A DNA stretch of 64,000 nt from assembly GCA_024397935.1 (NCBI GenBank), contig CP073743.1:2666001-2730000 (forward strand), read 5' to 3'. The translations under genes and the position numbers were made by a program. A model generated the notes under the pieces. That model saw only the letters and a list, made by a program, of their open reading frames with translations. It searched no databases and was not told the origin of the DNA. The stretch comes from a bacterium SCSIO 12844 (lineage in GTDB: Bacteria > Pseudomonadota > Gammaproteobacteria > Francisellales > Francisellaceae). Positions 1 through 8,343 of the stretch are shown here, in pieces; positions within the stretch are counted from its first letter, which is position 1; every line of letters begins with the position of its first letter.

Positions 1-357
1 ACGGCTTGCTCTATCAACAACAGCTCCTAAGTATAATTCCTTAGCAATATCAGTACAGGCTTCAATTAATATTTTACTAACTGGCTGACCATTTGCATCT
101 GTTTGATAAGTTACTAGTCTTGAACCCATCATTTTCTTAACAAATGCTGCTATGTCATCTTTAGAAGAAACTAGCTTTACACCACCAGCCTTACCACGAC
201 CTCCTGCATGTACTTGGGCTTTTACAACCCACATATTGCCACCAATTTTATCTGCAGCAACTAAAGCCTCTTCTACACTATCAACAGCATAGCCTTTTGA
301 TACAGGCAAACCATACTCAGCAAATAGTTGCTTGCCTTGATACTCATGTAAATTCAT
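1..357 (-). CDS. sucC: Succinyl-CoA ligase (ADP-forming) beta subunit, N-terminal 119 residues (runs off the left edge)
   Basis: The beta subunit of succinyl-CoA synthetase couples succinyl-CoA cleavage to ATP formation in the TCA cycle. Reading leftwards from an ATG at 357, the protein opens [16 protein letters not shown], the hallmark start of SucC. It continues with the ATP-grasp segment [16 protein letters not shown], which lines the nucleotide site in the family. A GAGAAG ribosome site precedes the start. The frame stays open to base 1, so about two thirds of the roughly 388-residue protein lies outside. sucD normally follows and would be off the left edge. Confidence 0.95.
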   Translation of the reverse strand, partial: MNLHEYQGKQLFAEYGLPVSKGYAVDSVEEALVAADKIGGNMWVVKAQVHAGGRGKAGGVKLVSSKDDIAAFVKKMMGSRLVTYQTDANGQPVSKILIEACTDIAKELYLGAVVDRASR

Positions 358-423
358 GACATCTTCTCACTTATCTTTGTTTTACTTTAATTGATTTATT
401 GAAAAACGTAAGCAAGTATAAAG

Positions 424-438
424 GATATTATCAATATC
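424..438. promoter_or_regulatory. Inverted repeat upstream of sucC (weak Fur-box-like)
   Basis: GATATT and AATATC form a perfect 6-bp inverted repeat with a 3-bp spacer, 67 bp upstream of sucC. Read on the minus strand it is GATATTGATAATATC, one mismatch from two successive GATAAT hexamers, the unit of the classical Fur box. Fur is encoded in this window. In an AT-rich intergenic region such matches also arise by chance. Confidence 0.2.
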
Positions 439-574
439 TGTCACCCTTTTTTGTATAAAAGTAACTCAAATGATCGAAAATATACTTAAATACAGCATTG
501 TCTTAATCTATGATCTAATCAATATTAAAGATGTTCTTTTCTATTAATAAGCTCTATACTCATAGGTTTAATTG

Positions 575-603
575 TTGAAATATTTAAATTTAACGGCTTA
601 AAT
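575..603 (+). promoter_or_regulatory. Candidate sigma-70 promoter for the coiled-coil membrane protein gene
   Basis: TTGAAA at 575-580 and TTAAAT at 598-603 are separated by 17 bp. The -35 box is near consensus and the -10 box is weaker. The predicted transcript would start near 610, leaving a short leader with an AAGGTG ribosome site before the ATG at 640. Confidence 0.4.
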
Positions 604-639
604 TATTAATGATAAGTAAAATAAAGGTGCTTTTAAGAA

Positions 640-1350
640 ATGAATAATCAAGTAGTAGACCCGGAACTAAAACTTAAGAAAAAATTTTTAAAAAAGTTTA
701 AACTTTCTAATCCTACTATGATTTTACTTGCTTTAATTATTCTGTTATTAGTCATCATATTAGTACAACAGTTCTCTGACTCTTCCAAAACTAAAGAGCT
801 CCATAATCAAATTAATAAAATTGCTTCATCAATAAAAACCAACCATCAAACACAAAATCAAATCTTATCTAATATAAATAAACAAACAAAAGCCATTACT
901 TCAATTGATAACAATTATAACCAAGTTAATCAAATGATTAATAGTGCAGTCAAAAATCAAAGCCTAATACAAAGTAAACTCAGTCAACAATTTGAACAAA
1001 CAAATAAAGCCATTAGTAACAATGCTCAATCTTTAGCACAAATTCTTAAATTGTTAAACATGAAACTAGGTCAGTTAAGTGATCAAAATTCATCACTTCA
1101 TTCTATTTTAAATACTCCTCAAGGCTTTAAACGAACAGATCAATACACCATCAGTAGCATTGCCCCTTACGGTGTAATTATCCAGGACAAACAAGGAAAT
1201 TTTTTAATTGCTAGATTAAATAAGCAACTATCAGTTGGTGTTATCACTGCCATTACTGAACATTATATTATTGCAGGCAATTATGTAATTACCAATGAAA
1301 GCTCTAAAATGCATAATAGTGTCTCTATTATAAAAAAAATGACCCCCTAA
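640..1350 (+). CDS. Inner-membrane coiled-coil protein, IcmG/DotF-like layout, function unknown
   Basis: This 236-residue protein has a basic cytoplasmic head, one strongly hydrophobic segment at about residues 27-45, a long Gln/Asn/Lys-rich coiled coil at about 50-150, and a small beta-rich C-terminal domain from about 165. That order (head, single TM, coiled coil, terminal beta domain) matches the type IVB secretion protein IcmG/DotF. The last domain also has a similar rhythm (Y-I-x-x-I-A-P, then G-V-I-T, then Y-V-I-T). The similarity is by eye only, and no other Dot/Icm gene is in the window. AAGGTG precedes the ATG with suitable spacing. The gene stands alone, convergent with murG. A generic envelope-spanning coiled-coil protein is the main alternative. 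Confidence 0.55.
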   Translation: MNNQVVDPELKLKKKFLKKFKLSNPTMILLALIILLLVIILVQQFSDSSKTKELHNQINKIASSIKTNHQTQNQILSNINKQTKAITSIDNNYNQVNQMINSAVKNQSLIQSKLSQQFEQTNKAISNNAQSLAQILKLLNMKLGQLSDQNSSLHSILNTPQGFKRTDQYTISSIAPYGVIIQDKQGNFLIARLNKQLSVGVITAITEHYIIAGNYVITNESSKMHNSVSIIKKMTP

Positions 1351-1363
1351 CTAATCTTTAAGC

Positions 1364-2458
1364 TTAATGAGATAATACCTGATAAACCGTTTTAATAACT
1401 TGCTCTGTGGCATCGATTTTTGCTTGAGCTTTAGCTTGATATGACTTGATACTTAGTACTTCTTTTTGTTTAAGCCAAACTGTTAGAATAGATACTAACT
1501 TTTCAGCTGATAACTCAGACTGACGAATACAAATAGCGGCATCTGCATTCACTAACATTTGTGCATTATAATATTGATGATCATCAACTGCATAAGGATA
1601 GGGAATAAAGATTGCAGGTAAGCCACAGGCTGCTACTTCAGAAACCGTTAAAGCACCTGCCCTACAAATAATCATATCAGCCCATTGGTAAGCATCGTTC
1701 ATTCGATCAATAAAAGGCATCACTTGTGCGTTAATTTGATATTTTTGATAATGAGCAGTCGTTTTTTCAAACTCAGCTAAACCACTTTGATGATGCACTA
1801 AAATAGAGTGATTTTTTGTAACTTCTTTAAACACTTCAGGTAATAGCTGATTAAATACTTGCGCACCTTGGCTACCACCTGTTACTAGAATACGGCAAGG
1901 GCGTTCTATATTGCATTGTTTATCTTTTTTATAAAGATCAATGATATCTGTGCGCAAAGGATTACCTATCACTTGAAGTTTTTTTGATAGATTAGGAACT
2001 TCAAAGGCACTTAACACCGCATTAGCAAACTTAGATAATACTCGATTGGTAAGTCCACTTCGAGCATTTTGTTCATGTATGATTAATGGCTTAACTAAAA
2101 GTTTTGCAGCTAAACCGCCGGGTGCTGCAACATAACCACCAAACCCCAAAACAAGCTCAATTTTATGCTTTCTAAAAATTTTGACACAAGCTAATATGGA
2201 CTTTAACAATGTAATTGGCATAAGCATATAGCGTATTAAGCCTTTATTTCTTAAACCTTTCATTTGAATATAATCAATCTGAAAACGACTTTCGATTAAT
2301 TTTTTCTCTAAGCCTTTCTCTGTACCAAGCCAGAAGATTTTACAACCTAATTGTTCTAATCGTTCAGCGACTGTCTTAGCTGGAAAAATATGCCCGCCAG
2401 TACCACCAGCTAAAATCATGATACGTTTATTCTTTAAATATTCCAGTTCATTTTTCAT
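1364..2458 (-). CDS. murG: UDP-N-acetylglucosamine--N-acetylmuramyl-(pentapeptide) pyrophosphoryl-undecaprenol GlcNAc transferase
   Basis: MurG adds GlcNAc to lipid I to make lipid II at the inner face of the cytoplasmic membrane, the last cytoplasmic step of peptidoglycan synthesis. The N-terminal glycine loop GGTGGHIFPA, the second loop GFGGYVAAPGG, HEQNA, and the UDP-GlcNAc-binding GGSQGAQVFN of the second Rossmann half are all present. At 364 residues it is close to the E. coli length of about 355. It is not inside a dcw cluster here; its neighbours are the coiled-coil protein (convergent) and purD (divergent). Start is the ATG at 2458. Confidence 0.97.
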   Translation of the reverse strand: MKNELEYLKNKRIMILAGGTGGHIFPAKTVAERLEQLGCKIFWLGTEKGLEKKLIESRFQIDYIQMKGLRNKGLIRYMLMPITLLKSILACVKIFRKHKIELVLGFGGYVAAPGGLAAKLLVKPLIIHEQNARSGLTNRVLSKFANAVLSAFEVPNLSKKLQVIGNPLRTDIIDLYKKDKQCNIERPCRILVTGGSQGAQVFNQLLPEVFKEVTKNHSILVHHQSGLAEFEKTTAHYQKYQINAQVMPFIDRMNDAYQWADMIICRAGALTVSEVAACGLPAIFIPYPYAVDDHQYYNAQMLVNADAAICIRQSELSAEKLVSILTVWLKQKEVLSIKSYQAKAQAKIDATEQVIKTVYQVLSH

Positions 2459-2515
2459 CTAAGTTTAATCTTATCTCTTTGAAAATTTACCAATTTAGCC
2501 TAACATATCCATTAA

Positions 2516-2542
2516 TTGACAACGAGTAAAACAAATTAAAAT
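2516..2542 (+). promoter_or_regulatory. Candidate promoter of purD
   Basis: A perfect TTGACA at 2516-2521 is followed by TAAAAT at 2537-2542. The 15-bp spacer is shorter than optimal. The element sits 28 bp upstream of the purD start, in the divergent murG/purD gap. Confidence 0.4.
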
Positions 2543-2569
2543 TTTTAACGATCAATAAGTGAGAGTCAA

Positions 2570-3865
2570 ATGAAAATCCTGATTGTTGGTGGAGGTGGAC
2601 GTGAACATGCATTAGCTTGGAAATGTACACAGTCCAAACACGCAAAAGAAATATTTGTCGCACCTGGTAATGCAGGCACCGCTAAGGAAGATAAAGTAAC
2701 CAATATTGATATTAAGGCAACTGATATTGACGCATTAGCTCAATTTGCTAAAAGCCACCATATTGATTTGACCATTGTAGGACCTGAACAACCTTTAAGC
2801 CTTGGCATAGTTGATTACTTTCAAAGCCAAGGTTTAAGAATATTTGGCCCTAGCCAAAAAGCGGCACAATTAGAGTCATCAAAATCTTTTTCAAAAGATT
2901 TTATGAGTGAGTGTCTTATTCCAACTGCGATCTATCAAAAATTTGATGATGCAAATCTTGCAAAAGCTTATGTTTCTAATCAAACATTTCCACTCGTTAT
3001 TAAGGCCAGTGGCCTTGCATCTGGCAAAGGTGTGATCATTGCGCATACGTTAGATCAGGCACGCCAGGCTATTGATGAAATGTTATCTGGTAATCGCTTT
3101 GGTGATGCTGGTAAAGAAATCATCATTGAAGATTTTCTTCAAGGTGAAGAAGCAAGTTTTATTGTAATCTGTGATGGTAAAAATGCTTTACCAATGGCAA
3201 GTTCACAAGATCATAAAGCATTAAACGATGGTGATCAAGGACCAAATACAGGCGGTATGGGTGCCTATTCTCCTGCACCCGTTATTACTAGTTATATTCA
3301 TGAAAAAGTGATGCAAACAGTCATTCAACCTGTACTTGATGGTATGGCTAAACATGGTACACCATTTGTTGGCTTTCTCTATGCGGGGCTTATGATTGCA
3401 CCCGATGGTAGTATTAAAGTATTAGAGTTTAATACACGCATGGGCGACCCTGAAACACAGCCGATTATGATGCGCTTAGAATCTGATTTAATTGAGCTAA
3501 TCTCAACGGCTTTAGATGGAAACATAAACCAAGCTAAACCATCATGGAGTAACCAAACGGCACTAGGTGTTGTACTTGCTTCTAAAGGCTATCCTGATAC
3601 CTTTCTTAAAGGTGAGCCTATTTTAGGTGTAACTAGTGATAATGGTACTACCAATAAAATATTTCATGCCGGCACATCTATGCAACATCATGTAGTCATT
3701 ACTAACGGCGGTCGAGTATTATGTGCTACAGCTTTAGGTGACAATATTCAACAGGCCTTTGATAATGCTTATCACTTAGCTGAGCGTATTCATTGGGATA
3801 CCATTTATTATCGCAAAGATATTGGCATGAAAGCCATTAATAGAAAAAAGATGTCTAATTTATAA
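2570..3865 (+). CDS. purD: Phosphoribosylamine--glycine ligase (GAR synthetase)
   Basis: PurD joins glycine to phosphoribosylamine using ATP, the second step of de novo purine synthesis. The protein has the N-terminal signature ILIVGGGGREHALAWK, the ATP-grasp core (IKASGLASGKGV, GPNTGGMGAYSPAP, LEFNTRMGDPETQ) and a C-terminal GAR domain. It is 431 residues against about 429 in E. coli. purH, its usual partner, is not adjacent. The ATG at 2570 follows a GTGAGAG ribosome site. Confidence 0.97.
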   Translation: MKILIVGGGGREHALAWKCTQSKHAKEIFVAPGNAGTAKEDKVTNIDIKATDIDALAQFAKSHHIDLTIVGPEQPLSLGIVDYFQSQGLRIFGPSQKAAQLESSKSFSKDFMSECLIPTAIYQKFDDANLAKAYVSNQTFPLVIKASGLASGKGVIIAHTLDQARQAIDEMLSGNRFGDAGKEIIIEDFLQGEEASFIVICDGKNALPMASSQDHKALNDGDQGPNTGGMGAYSPAPVITSYIHEKVMQTVIQPVLDGMAKHGTPFVGFLYAGLMIAPDGSIKVLEFNTRMGDPETQPIMMRLESDLIELISTALDGNINQAKPSWSNQTALGVVLASKGYPDTFLKGEPILGVTSDNGTTNKIFHAGTSMQHHVVITNGGRVLCATALGDNIQQAFDNAYHLAERIHWDTIYYRKDIGMKAINRKKMSNL

Positions 3866-3898
3866 AGTACATCATTTATTATAACGCGGTACTTTTTT
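3864..3898 (+). terminator. Possible terminator after purD
   Basis: AAAGTAC at 3864-3870 can pair with GTACTTT at 3889-3895, followed by three further Ts. The 18-nt loop is long, and the right arm overlaps the 3' end of the convergent phosphatase gene, so efficiency is doubtful. Confidence 0.35.
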
Positions 3899-4550
3899 CT
3901 AAAATTAATTTTTCAAGCGCTTTAGCTGAACTTATACTTTTATCAGCTAGTGATATCACTTGATCTCTTTGGACATGCTCTGTATAGCAAATAAAATAAT
4001 CTGCTATGCTTGCTTCTTTTAACTGATAATCTGTATAACCATCGCCAACGATAATCACTGGATTTAGCCATTTTGCTTGATAGTCTTTAGCAGCATCTAC
4101 TTTTGATAATAAAGCAGGTGTTTTTATGATTTCAACAAAATTACCTTCACTATCCCAGCACCCTTCTAAAGCAATGACTTTTTCGTTTTTAATTCCCAAG
4201 TAATTTGCAAATGGTTGAATAACCCTACCCAAGCCACCACTAATAATCCAGATATCAATATTTGATGCCTTAAGCATTGTAAATAGCGTTTTAAACCCAT
4301 CGCTAATAATACTTGGCAGTGCATTATCAACAAATCTCTCTATATCAGCTAGTGAAGGGGCTGCTAGATCAAATCGCTTTTTAACTGATTCTGAAAATAT
4401 AATTTCTCCTGCCATGCCCATTGCAGTAATTTGTTCAATTTTTGCTAATACTTTAGGTATATGTTTCAATTTAGGCATAAGCATTAGTTCAAATGACTCA
4501 CCTTGAATAATGGTTGAGTCAAAATCAAATAAAACCGTTGCTTGATACAT
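3879..4550 (-). CDS. HAD-superfamily phosphatase, phosphoserine phosphatase-like
   Basis: The 223-residue cytoplasmic protein carries the four haloacid dehalogenase motifs: the nucleophile motif DFDST (D9, D11), the motif II serine in IISGG, a motif III lysine, and the Mg-binding GDGYTD near residue 170. DxDST followed by a helical cap is the SerB/MtnX subclass pattern, so hydrolysis of a phosphoserine-type substrate is likely but not established. It is encoded 26 bp downstream of the BioC-like gene on the same strand and may be co-transcribed with it. Confidence 0.75.
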   Translation of the reverse strand: MYQATVLFDFDSTIIQGESFELMLMPKLKHIPKVLAKIEQITAMGMAGEIIFSESVKKRFDLAAPSLADIERFVDNALPSIISDGFKTLFTMLKASNIDIWIISGGLGRVIQPFANYLGIKNEKVIALEGCWDSEGNFVEIIKTPALLSKVDAAKDYQAKWLNPVIIVGDGYTDYQLKEASIADYFICYTEHVQRDQVISLADKSISSAKALEKLILEKSTAL

Positions 4551-4576
4551 GAGTACTAATTCCCTTTGATTTAAGC

Positions 4577-5362
4577 TTAAGGCTTATTTTTAGTTAGTTT
4601 TAATTGATCTAAGCTAATATAAACTTCATTATCTGACTGTACTTGTTTTAACGGTTGTTGCCAAGCATGCCCATAAATAATTTCAACTGGCATTGTTGTT
4701 TGGTTTTTTAATTCTAATTCCATATAGAGCACTTTTTTATGCTCTTTATCTAGTCGATTAATCGCTAAAATATCACATAGCATATCTAAATCTTGACTAA
4801 ATTGTTGTTGGCTTTGATAGCTTATTTTTAATACCTCTGCATCCATCACGGGATCTTTAAATAATAATTTTCTTAAACTATCCCCAAAATCATGCATATC
4901 TACCCAATTATTAGGGCGCTGTATTTTACTGGTTTGTGGAAATAATGTAACTGGTCCAATCGTTGTAAAAAACAAGCAGCCATCTTGTGATAAAAGATGC
5001 ATAAATTGAGTCAGTGGTGATTCAATTGTTTGAAAGTGATGTAAGTACAGATTTGATAAAATCAAATCAAATTTAATATCTGATTGTGCTTGTGTATCGA
5101 TTAATGTCATTTCGTCAAATTCAGAAGACAAACTAAAATCTTTAGGCACTTGATAAAAAATCTTACTATTTGAAAAGCGTTTAATTAAGGCTTGAATAGC
5201 ACTTTCACTCCAAAAGCCATCGATAAGAATCGATTGATATGAATGATTAACAAAGTCTAGCTTTTCAAGCAACCTAGATGCAATTTCATCAATTAAATAA
5301 TAACTTAATTGATTTTGATCATGCTTTTGTGTATCAAAGATAAAATAATTCATTAATGGCAT
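4577..5362 (-). CDS. SAM-dependent methyltransferase, BioC/NDUFAF5-like
   Basis: A class I methyltransferase fold is recognisable from FDLILSNLYLHHF (the post-motif region that is DLxxSNLxLxW in BioC), GCLFFTTIGPVTLF, and VDMHDFGDSL. These place it in the BioC/NDUFAF5 branch. BioC methylates malonyl-ACP to start pimelate synthesis for biotin. No other bio gene is near, so the biotin role is an inference. The frame is open from a TTG at 5383, but that would overlap comF on the other strand, so I chose the ATG at 5362 (MPLMNYF); the ATG at 5353 is equally possible. The glycine-rich motif I is degenerate. Confidence 0.6.
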   Translation of the reverse strand: MPLMNYFIFDTQKHDQNQLSYYLIDEIASRLLEKLDFVNHSYQSILIDGFWSESAIQALIKRFSNSKIFYQVPKDFSLSSEFDEMTLIDTQAQSDIKFDLILSNLYLHHFQTIESPLTQFMHLLSQDGCLFFTTIGPVTLFPQTSKIQRPNNWVDMHDFGDSLRKLLFKDPVMDAEVLKISYQSQQQFSQDLDMLCDILAINRLDKEHKKVLYMELELKNQTTMPVEIIYGHAWQQPLKQVQSDNEVYISLDQLKLTKNKP

Positions 5363-5374
5363 AAAAGGTAACCC

Positions 5375-6094
5375 ATGTTTCAATTTAATGATATTCTAAA
5401 AAAGTCTTTTCAACTTGTAAAACCTATTTTTTTAGAGTCTTTATGCCTTAGTTGTGGGCAAAACAGCGATCAATTATTATGTCGCTATTGTTATAAGCTT
5501 ATTAAAAAACTGACTTACCCAAACAATGCTTGTCAAACTTGTGGCAACTTAACTATAAAAAATAGGCAATGTGATCAATGCCTTTTAAAACCGCCCCCTT
5601 GGCAAAGCCTATCAATTGCTTTTTACTATGACAGCTTAATCCAGAACCTATTTCAGTCGTTTAAGTTTAATCATAATTTTAAAGCCGCAGCTTTTTTATG
5701 TGAGCAATTTAGTCAAGCAATCATAAAAAAGTCACACTTAGAAGCTGATATTATCATCCCTGTACCCATTCACAGACAAAGAAATATCACAAGAGGATAT
5801 AATCAAAGCATTATCTTAGCAAATGCTTTAAGTAAGGCATTAAACATTCCTTTGAATACAAAATACATCAAACGCAGCAAATATACAAAGGCGCAAACTT
5901 TGCTTGAAGGCAAAGTAAGAAAAGATAATGTAAAAGAAGCATTTTCTATTCGATCAAAAAAAACTTATCAACATATCATCGTTGTCGATGATATTATCAC
6001 AACAGGTAGTACTTTAACCTCATTTTGTAATACTTTATCTCAAGCTGATAATCCTAAAATACAAACTGTTACTTTTGCAAAGCCTTTAAAATAA
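5375..6094 (+). CDS. comF: ComF family protein (phosphoribosyltransferase-like, competence-associated)
   Basis: The N-terminus has a zinc-ribbon-like cysteine set (CLSCGQ, CRYCYK, CQTCGN, CDQC). The C-terminus has the PRPP-binding loop IIVVDDIITTGST of type I phosphoribosyltransferases, and RGYNQS typical of ComF. ComF proteins are needed for DNA uptake in naturally competent bacteria; their exact reaction is unsettled. The length of 239 residues is typical. It is head-to-head with the methyltransferase, and an AAAGGT ribosome site lies just before the ATG. Confidence 0.9.
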   Translation: MFQFNDILKKSFQLVKPIFLESLCLSCGQNSDQLLCRYCYKLIKKLTYPNNACQTCGNLTIKNRQCDQCLLKPPPWQSLSIAFYYDSLIQNLFQSFKFNHNFKAAAFLCEQFSQAIIKKSHLEADIIIPVPIHRQRNITRGYNQSIILANALSKALNIPLNTKYIKRSKYTKAQTLLEGKVRKDNVKEAFSIRSKKTYQHIIVVDDIITTGSTLTSFCNTLSQADNPKIQTVTFAKPLK

Positions 6095-6151
6095 GTAAAT
6101 TTAGCATATTTAAGCTTTAATTAACTCCGTGTTCTATTTGAAATATTTTAA

Positions 6152-6963
6152 ATAGGAGAAAAACCTCAACAGCGCAAAATATTTAGTGATACTACAGGCA
6201 CACCAAAGTATAAAACTATAGAAAACGCTGCTTACTTATCAAGTAATTTATCAGAGCTATTTGAGTTTTACCAGCAATCACCAGATGGTATTGTTGCAAA
6301 AGCAAGTGGTACACTTGGCATAGGTAATCACTTTATCCAACCAAATTTAGCATATGATAAATTTGTTGAAACAGTAAGTTCAACAAAGCCTCCTTTTACA
6401 CTCGAGTATTTACAAATGGCCTATTCTGAAGAACATAAAAAAAATATTAAACAACGTGCTTTATTTTTTTATGACACTGAAACTGGTAAACAAGTTATTA
6501 TTCCCATTCATGCAAAATTACTTGGTAACGGAAATTATGACTGTCATAAAATTAGACCTAATTCTAAAGACTATATTGGTTACTTACCTAAGATTACTCA
6601 ACTTCAAAATCCACTACTACAAAAATGGGCAAAGCAAGTTAGTGAAAAAGTTGTTCAACATTATAAAGAGCATTATAACTCGATTAGTCAAGAAAGTAGT
6701 GAAATTATAATAAAATATAAGAGGATATTGGTGGACGCAAATACTTAGGCAGACATTCTCCAAAAGAAGAAAACTGTGATTTCTTTCATTCAGCAAACCC
6801 AGGATTACTTACGACACATGACCAATTTGATTACTGTACAGCATTTTCTAATATACAAAGTAAATTTTACTCAAACTTTAACCAACCAACAACACCATTT
6901 ATACAATATAGTACTCAACCAGCCAAGAGAAGTTTTATACCACCTGAACGTTCGCCGCCTTAA
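6152..6963 (+). pseudogene. Degenerate gene remnant: no start and one frameshift, unrecognised product
   Basis: A frame with no usable start codon runs from just after a stop at 6149-6151. It reads GEKPQQRKIFSDTTG and on through the ATG at 6416 to a stop at 6748. Coding character then resumes one frame over, directly after a stop at 6718-6720, as EDIGGRKYLGRHSPKE and ends ERSPP at 6963. The two pieces read as one protein of about 270 residues broken by a one-base shift near 6720-6730 and lacking its 5' end. The composition is soluble and Gln/Asn/Ser-rich, with no membrane segment. I do not recognise the family. The 3' end overlaps the neighbouring MFS gene by 29 bp on the other strand. Confidence 0.65.
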
Positions 6964-8206
6964 TTGGGCTAACTAAAATTTCAGGCTTAATTAAATAAAT
7001 CATATACATACCAATTACACCAATAACCAATAAAACAAGAATAAAAATACTCATTCCATAAAGTGGATCATAATGGGACAGTATTTCTGCGATTAATGGT
7101 GCAGCACCTGCAATACCATTACCGATACTATAAGAAAAAGCACAGCCAGTTGTACGCCAATCCTTATTAAAAACTGAGGCAAATAAAGGTGAAATTGCAC
7201 CTTGGGTTGCAGCCATTAATAACGTAAAAGCATACAGTGCAATTAAAGCATTAATCATGACCTTTGTCTGAATTAACCACATTAGTGGCATTGTTAAGAT
7301 TAACAATAAACTCATTGCGATAACAAAAAGTTTTAAATAACCCACTCGATCTGCAACCATACCAAAGATTGGATAGACTAAACAAGCTAATACTAAAGCA
7401 AATGTATTAACTAAATAAGCAGACTCAGAACTCACTGATAGATACTCAATCTGATAATTAACAATATAAGTAAAAACAAGAAAATATAATGATGCTGCCA
7501 TTGTCGTTAAAGCAACAACTGCAACAATTGAACGCCATTGTAACATGAGGGATCGAAGCACATTTTTTTTCTTTTTTACTTCAACTGACTGAGCGCCTGC
7601 TTTTATTTGATAACGATTCATATAAAGGAAAATAACAAATAAAATACCACTTAATGCAAAAGGAATACGCCAAATGAGTTGCGATTGTGTTTGAAATACC
7701 AATGAAGCTAAAAAGCTTACCAATGATGCGCAAAGAAAGCCTAATGATGAAATACTATAAACCATACCAATGGTAAAGCCTTTGGTTTTTTTATAATCAT
7801 CAACTGATAAACTTAATAATCCTGGGAATTGCCCACCAACTGAAATACCTTGTGCAATTCTAAAGGCGACAAGTAAAGCTGGCGCTAATATACCAATTTG
7901 CTCATATGTTGGTATAAAGGCAACTAGAAATGTTGTAATACCCATTAAAATAACACACAAATTAACAGAGTATTTTCTGCCATAACGATCACCAACCCAG
8001 CCCATTAATAAACCACCTAATGGACGTGCAACAAACCCAAGAAAAAAAGTAAAAAAAGCTAATAACATACCAATATAATGATTTTGTGATGGGAAAAATG
8101 TTAGCGCAATACTACTGGCAAAATAGATATATAAAGAAAAGTCATACCATTCAAGAATATTACCAAATGAAAGTTTCAAAAATGGTGCAATTTTTTTGTT
8201 TTTCAT
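6935..8206 (-). CDS. MFS transporter, metabolite:H+ symporter (ProP/MHS-like) family
   Basis: This 423-residue protein has 12 predicted membrane helices. The opening GNILEWYDFSLYIYFA is the MHS-family signature seen in ProP and KgtP. The loop 2-3 motif GWVGDRYGRKYS and the RIAQGISVGGQFPG motif support this. Such carriers import osmolytes, dicarboxylates or amino acids with protons; the substrate cannot be told from sequence. The C-terminal codons extend into the degenerate gene on the other strand, suggesting the pseudogene's decay or an earlier rearrangement left the two abutting. Confidence 0.9.
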   Translation of the reverse strand: MKNKKIAPFLKLSFGNILEWYDFSLYIYFASSIALTFFPSQNHYIGMLLAFFTFFLGFVARPLGGLLMGWVGDRYGRKYSVNLCVILMGITTFLVAFIPTYEQIGILAPALLVAFRIAQGISVGGQFPGLLSLSVDDYKKTKGFTIGMVYSISSLGFLCASLVSFLASLVFQTQSQLIWRIPFALSGILFVIFLYMNRYQIKAGAQSVEVKKKKNVLRSLMLQWRSIVAVVALTTMAASLYFLVFTYIVNYQIEYLSVSSESAYLVNTFALVLACLVYPIFGMVADRVGYLKLFVIAMSLLLILTMPLMWLIQTKVMINALIALYAFTLLMAATQGAISPLFASVFNKDWRTTGCAFSYSIGNGIAGAAPLIAEILSHYDPLYGMSIFILVLLVIGVIGMYMIYLIKPEILVSPIKAANVQVV

Positions 8207-8343
8207 TAAAACTTTAACTTATTTTAATCAAATTGCAGCCTAGTATAACAGATTAATAACCTAAAATAAAATAATACCCTAAAAACAAAACCATCATATA
8301 AAATTACCATATAACAATTATTTTAAATTTTAGCTAGAAGTAT

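Noticed and set aside
6720-6735. Programmed ribosomal frameshift to join the two pieces of the 6.1-6.9 kb remnant
   Set aside because: No slippery heptamer or downstream pseudoknot is apparent, and the first piece also lacks a start codon, so decay is the simpler explanation.
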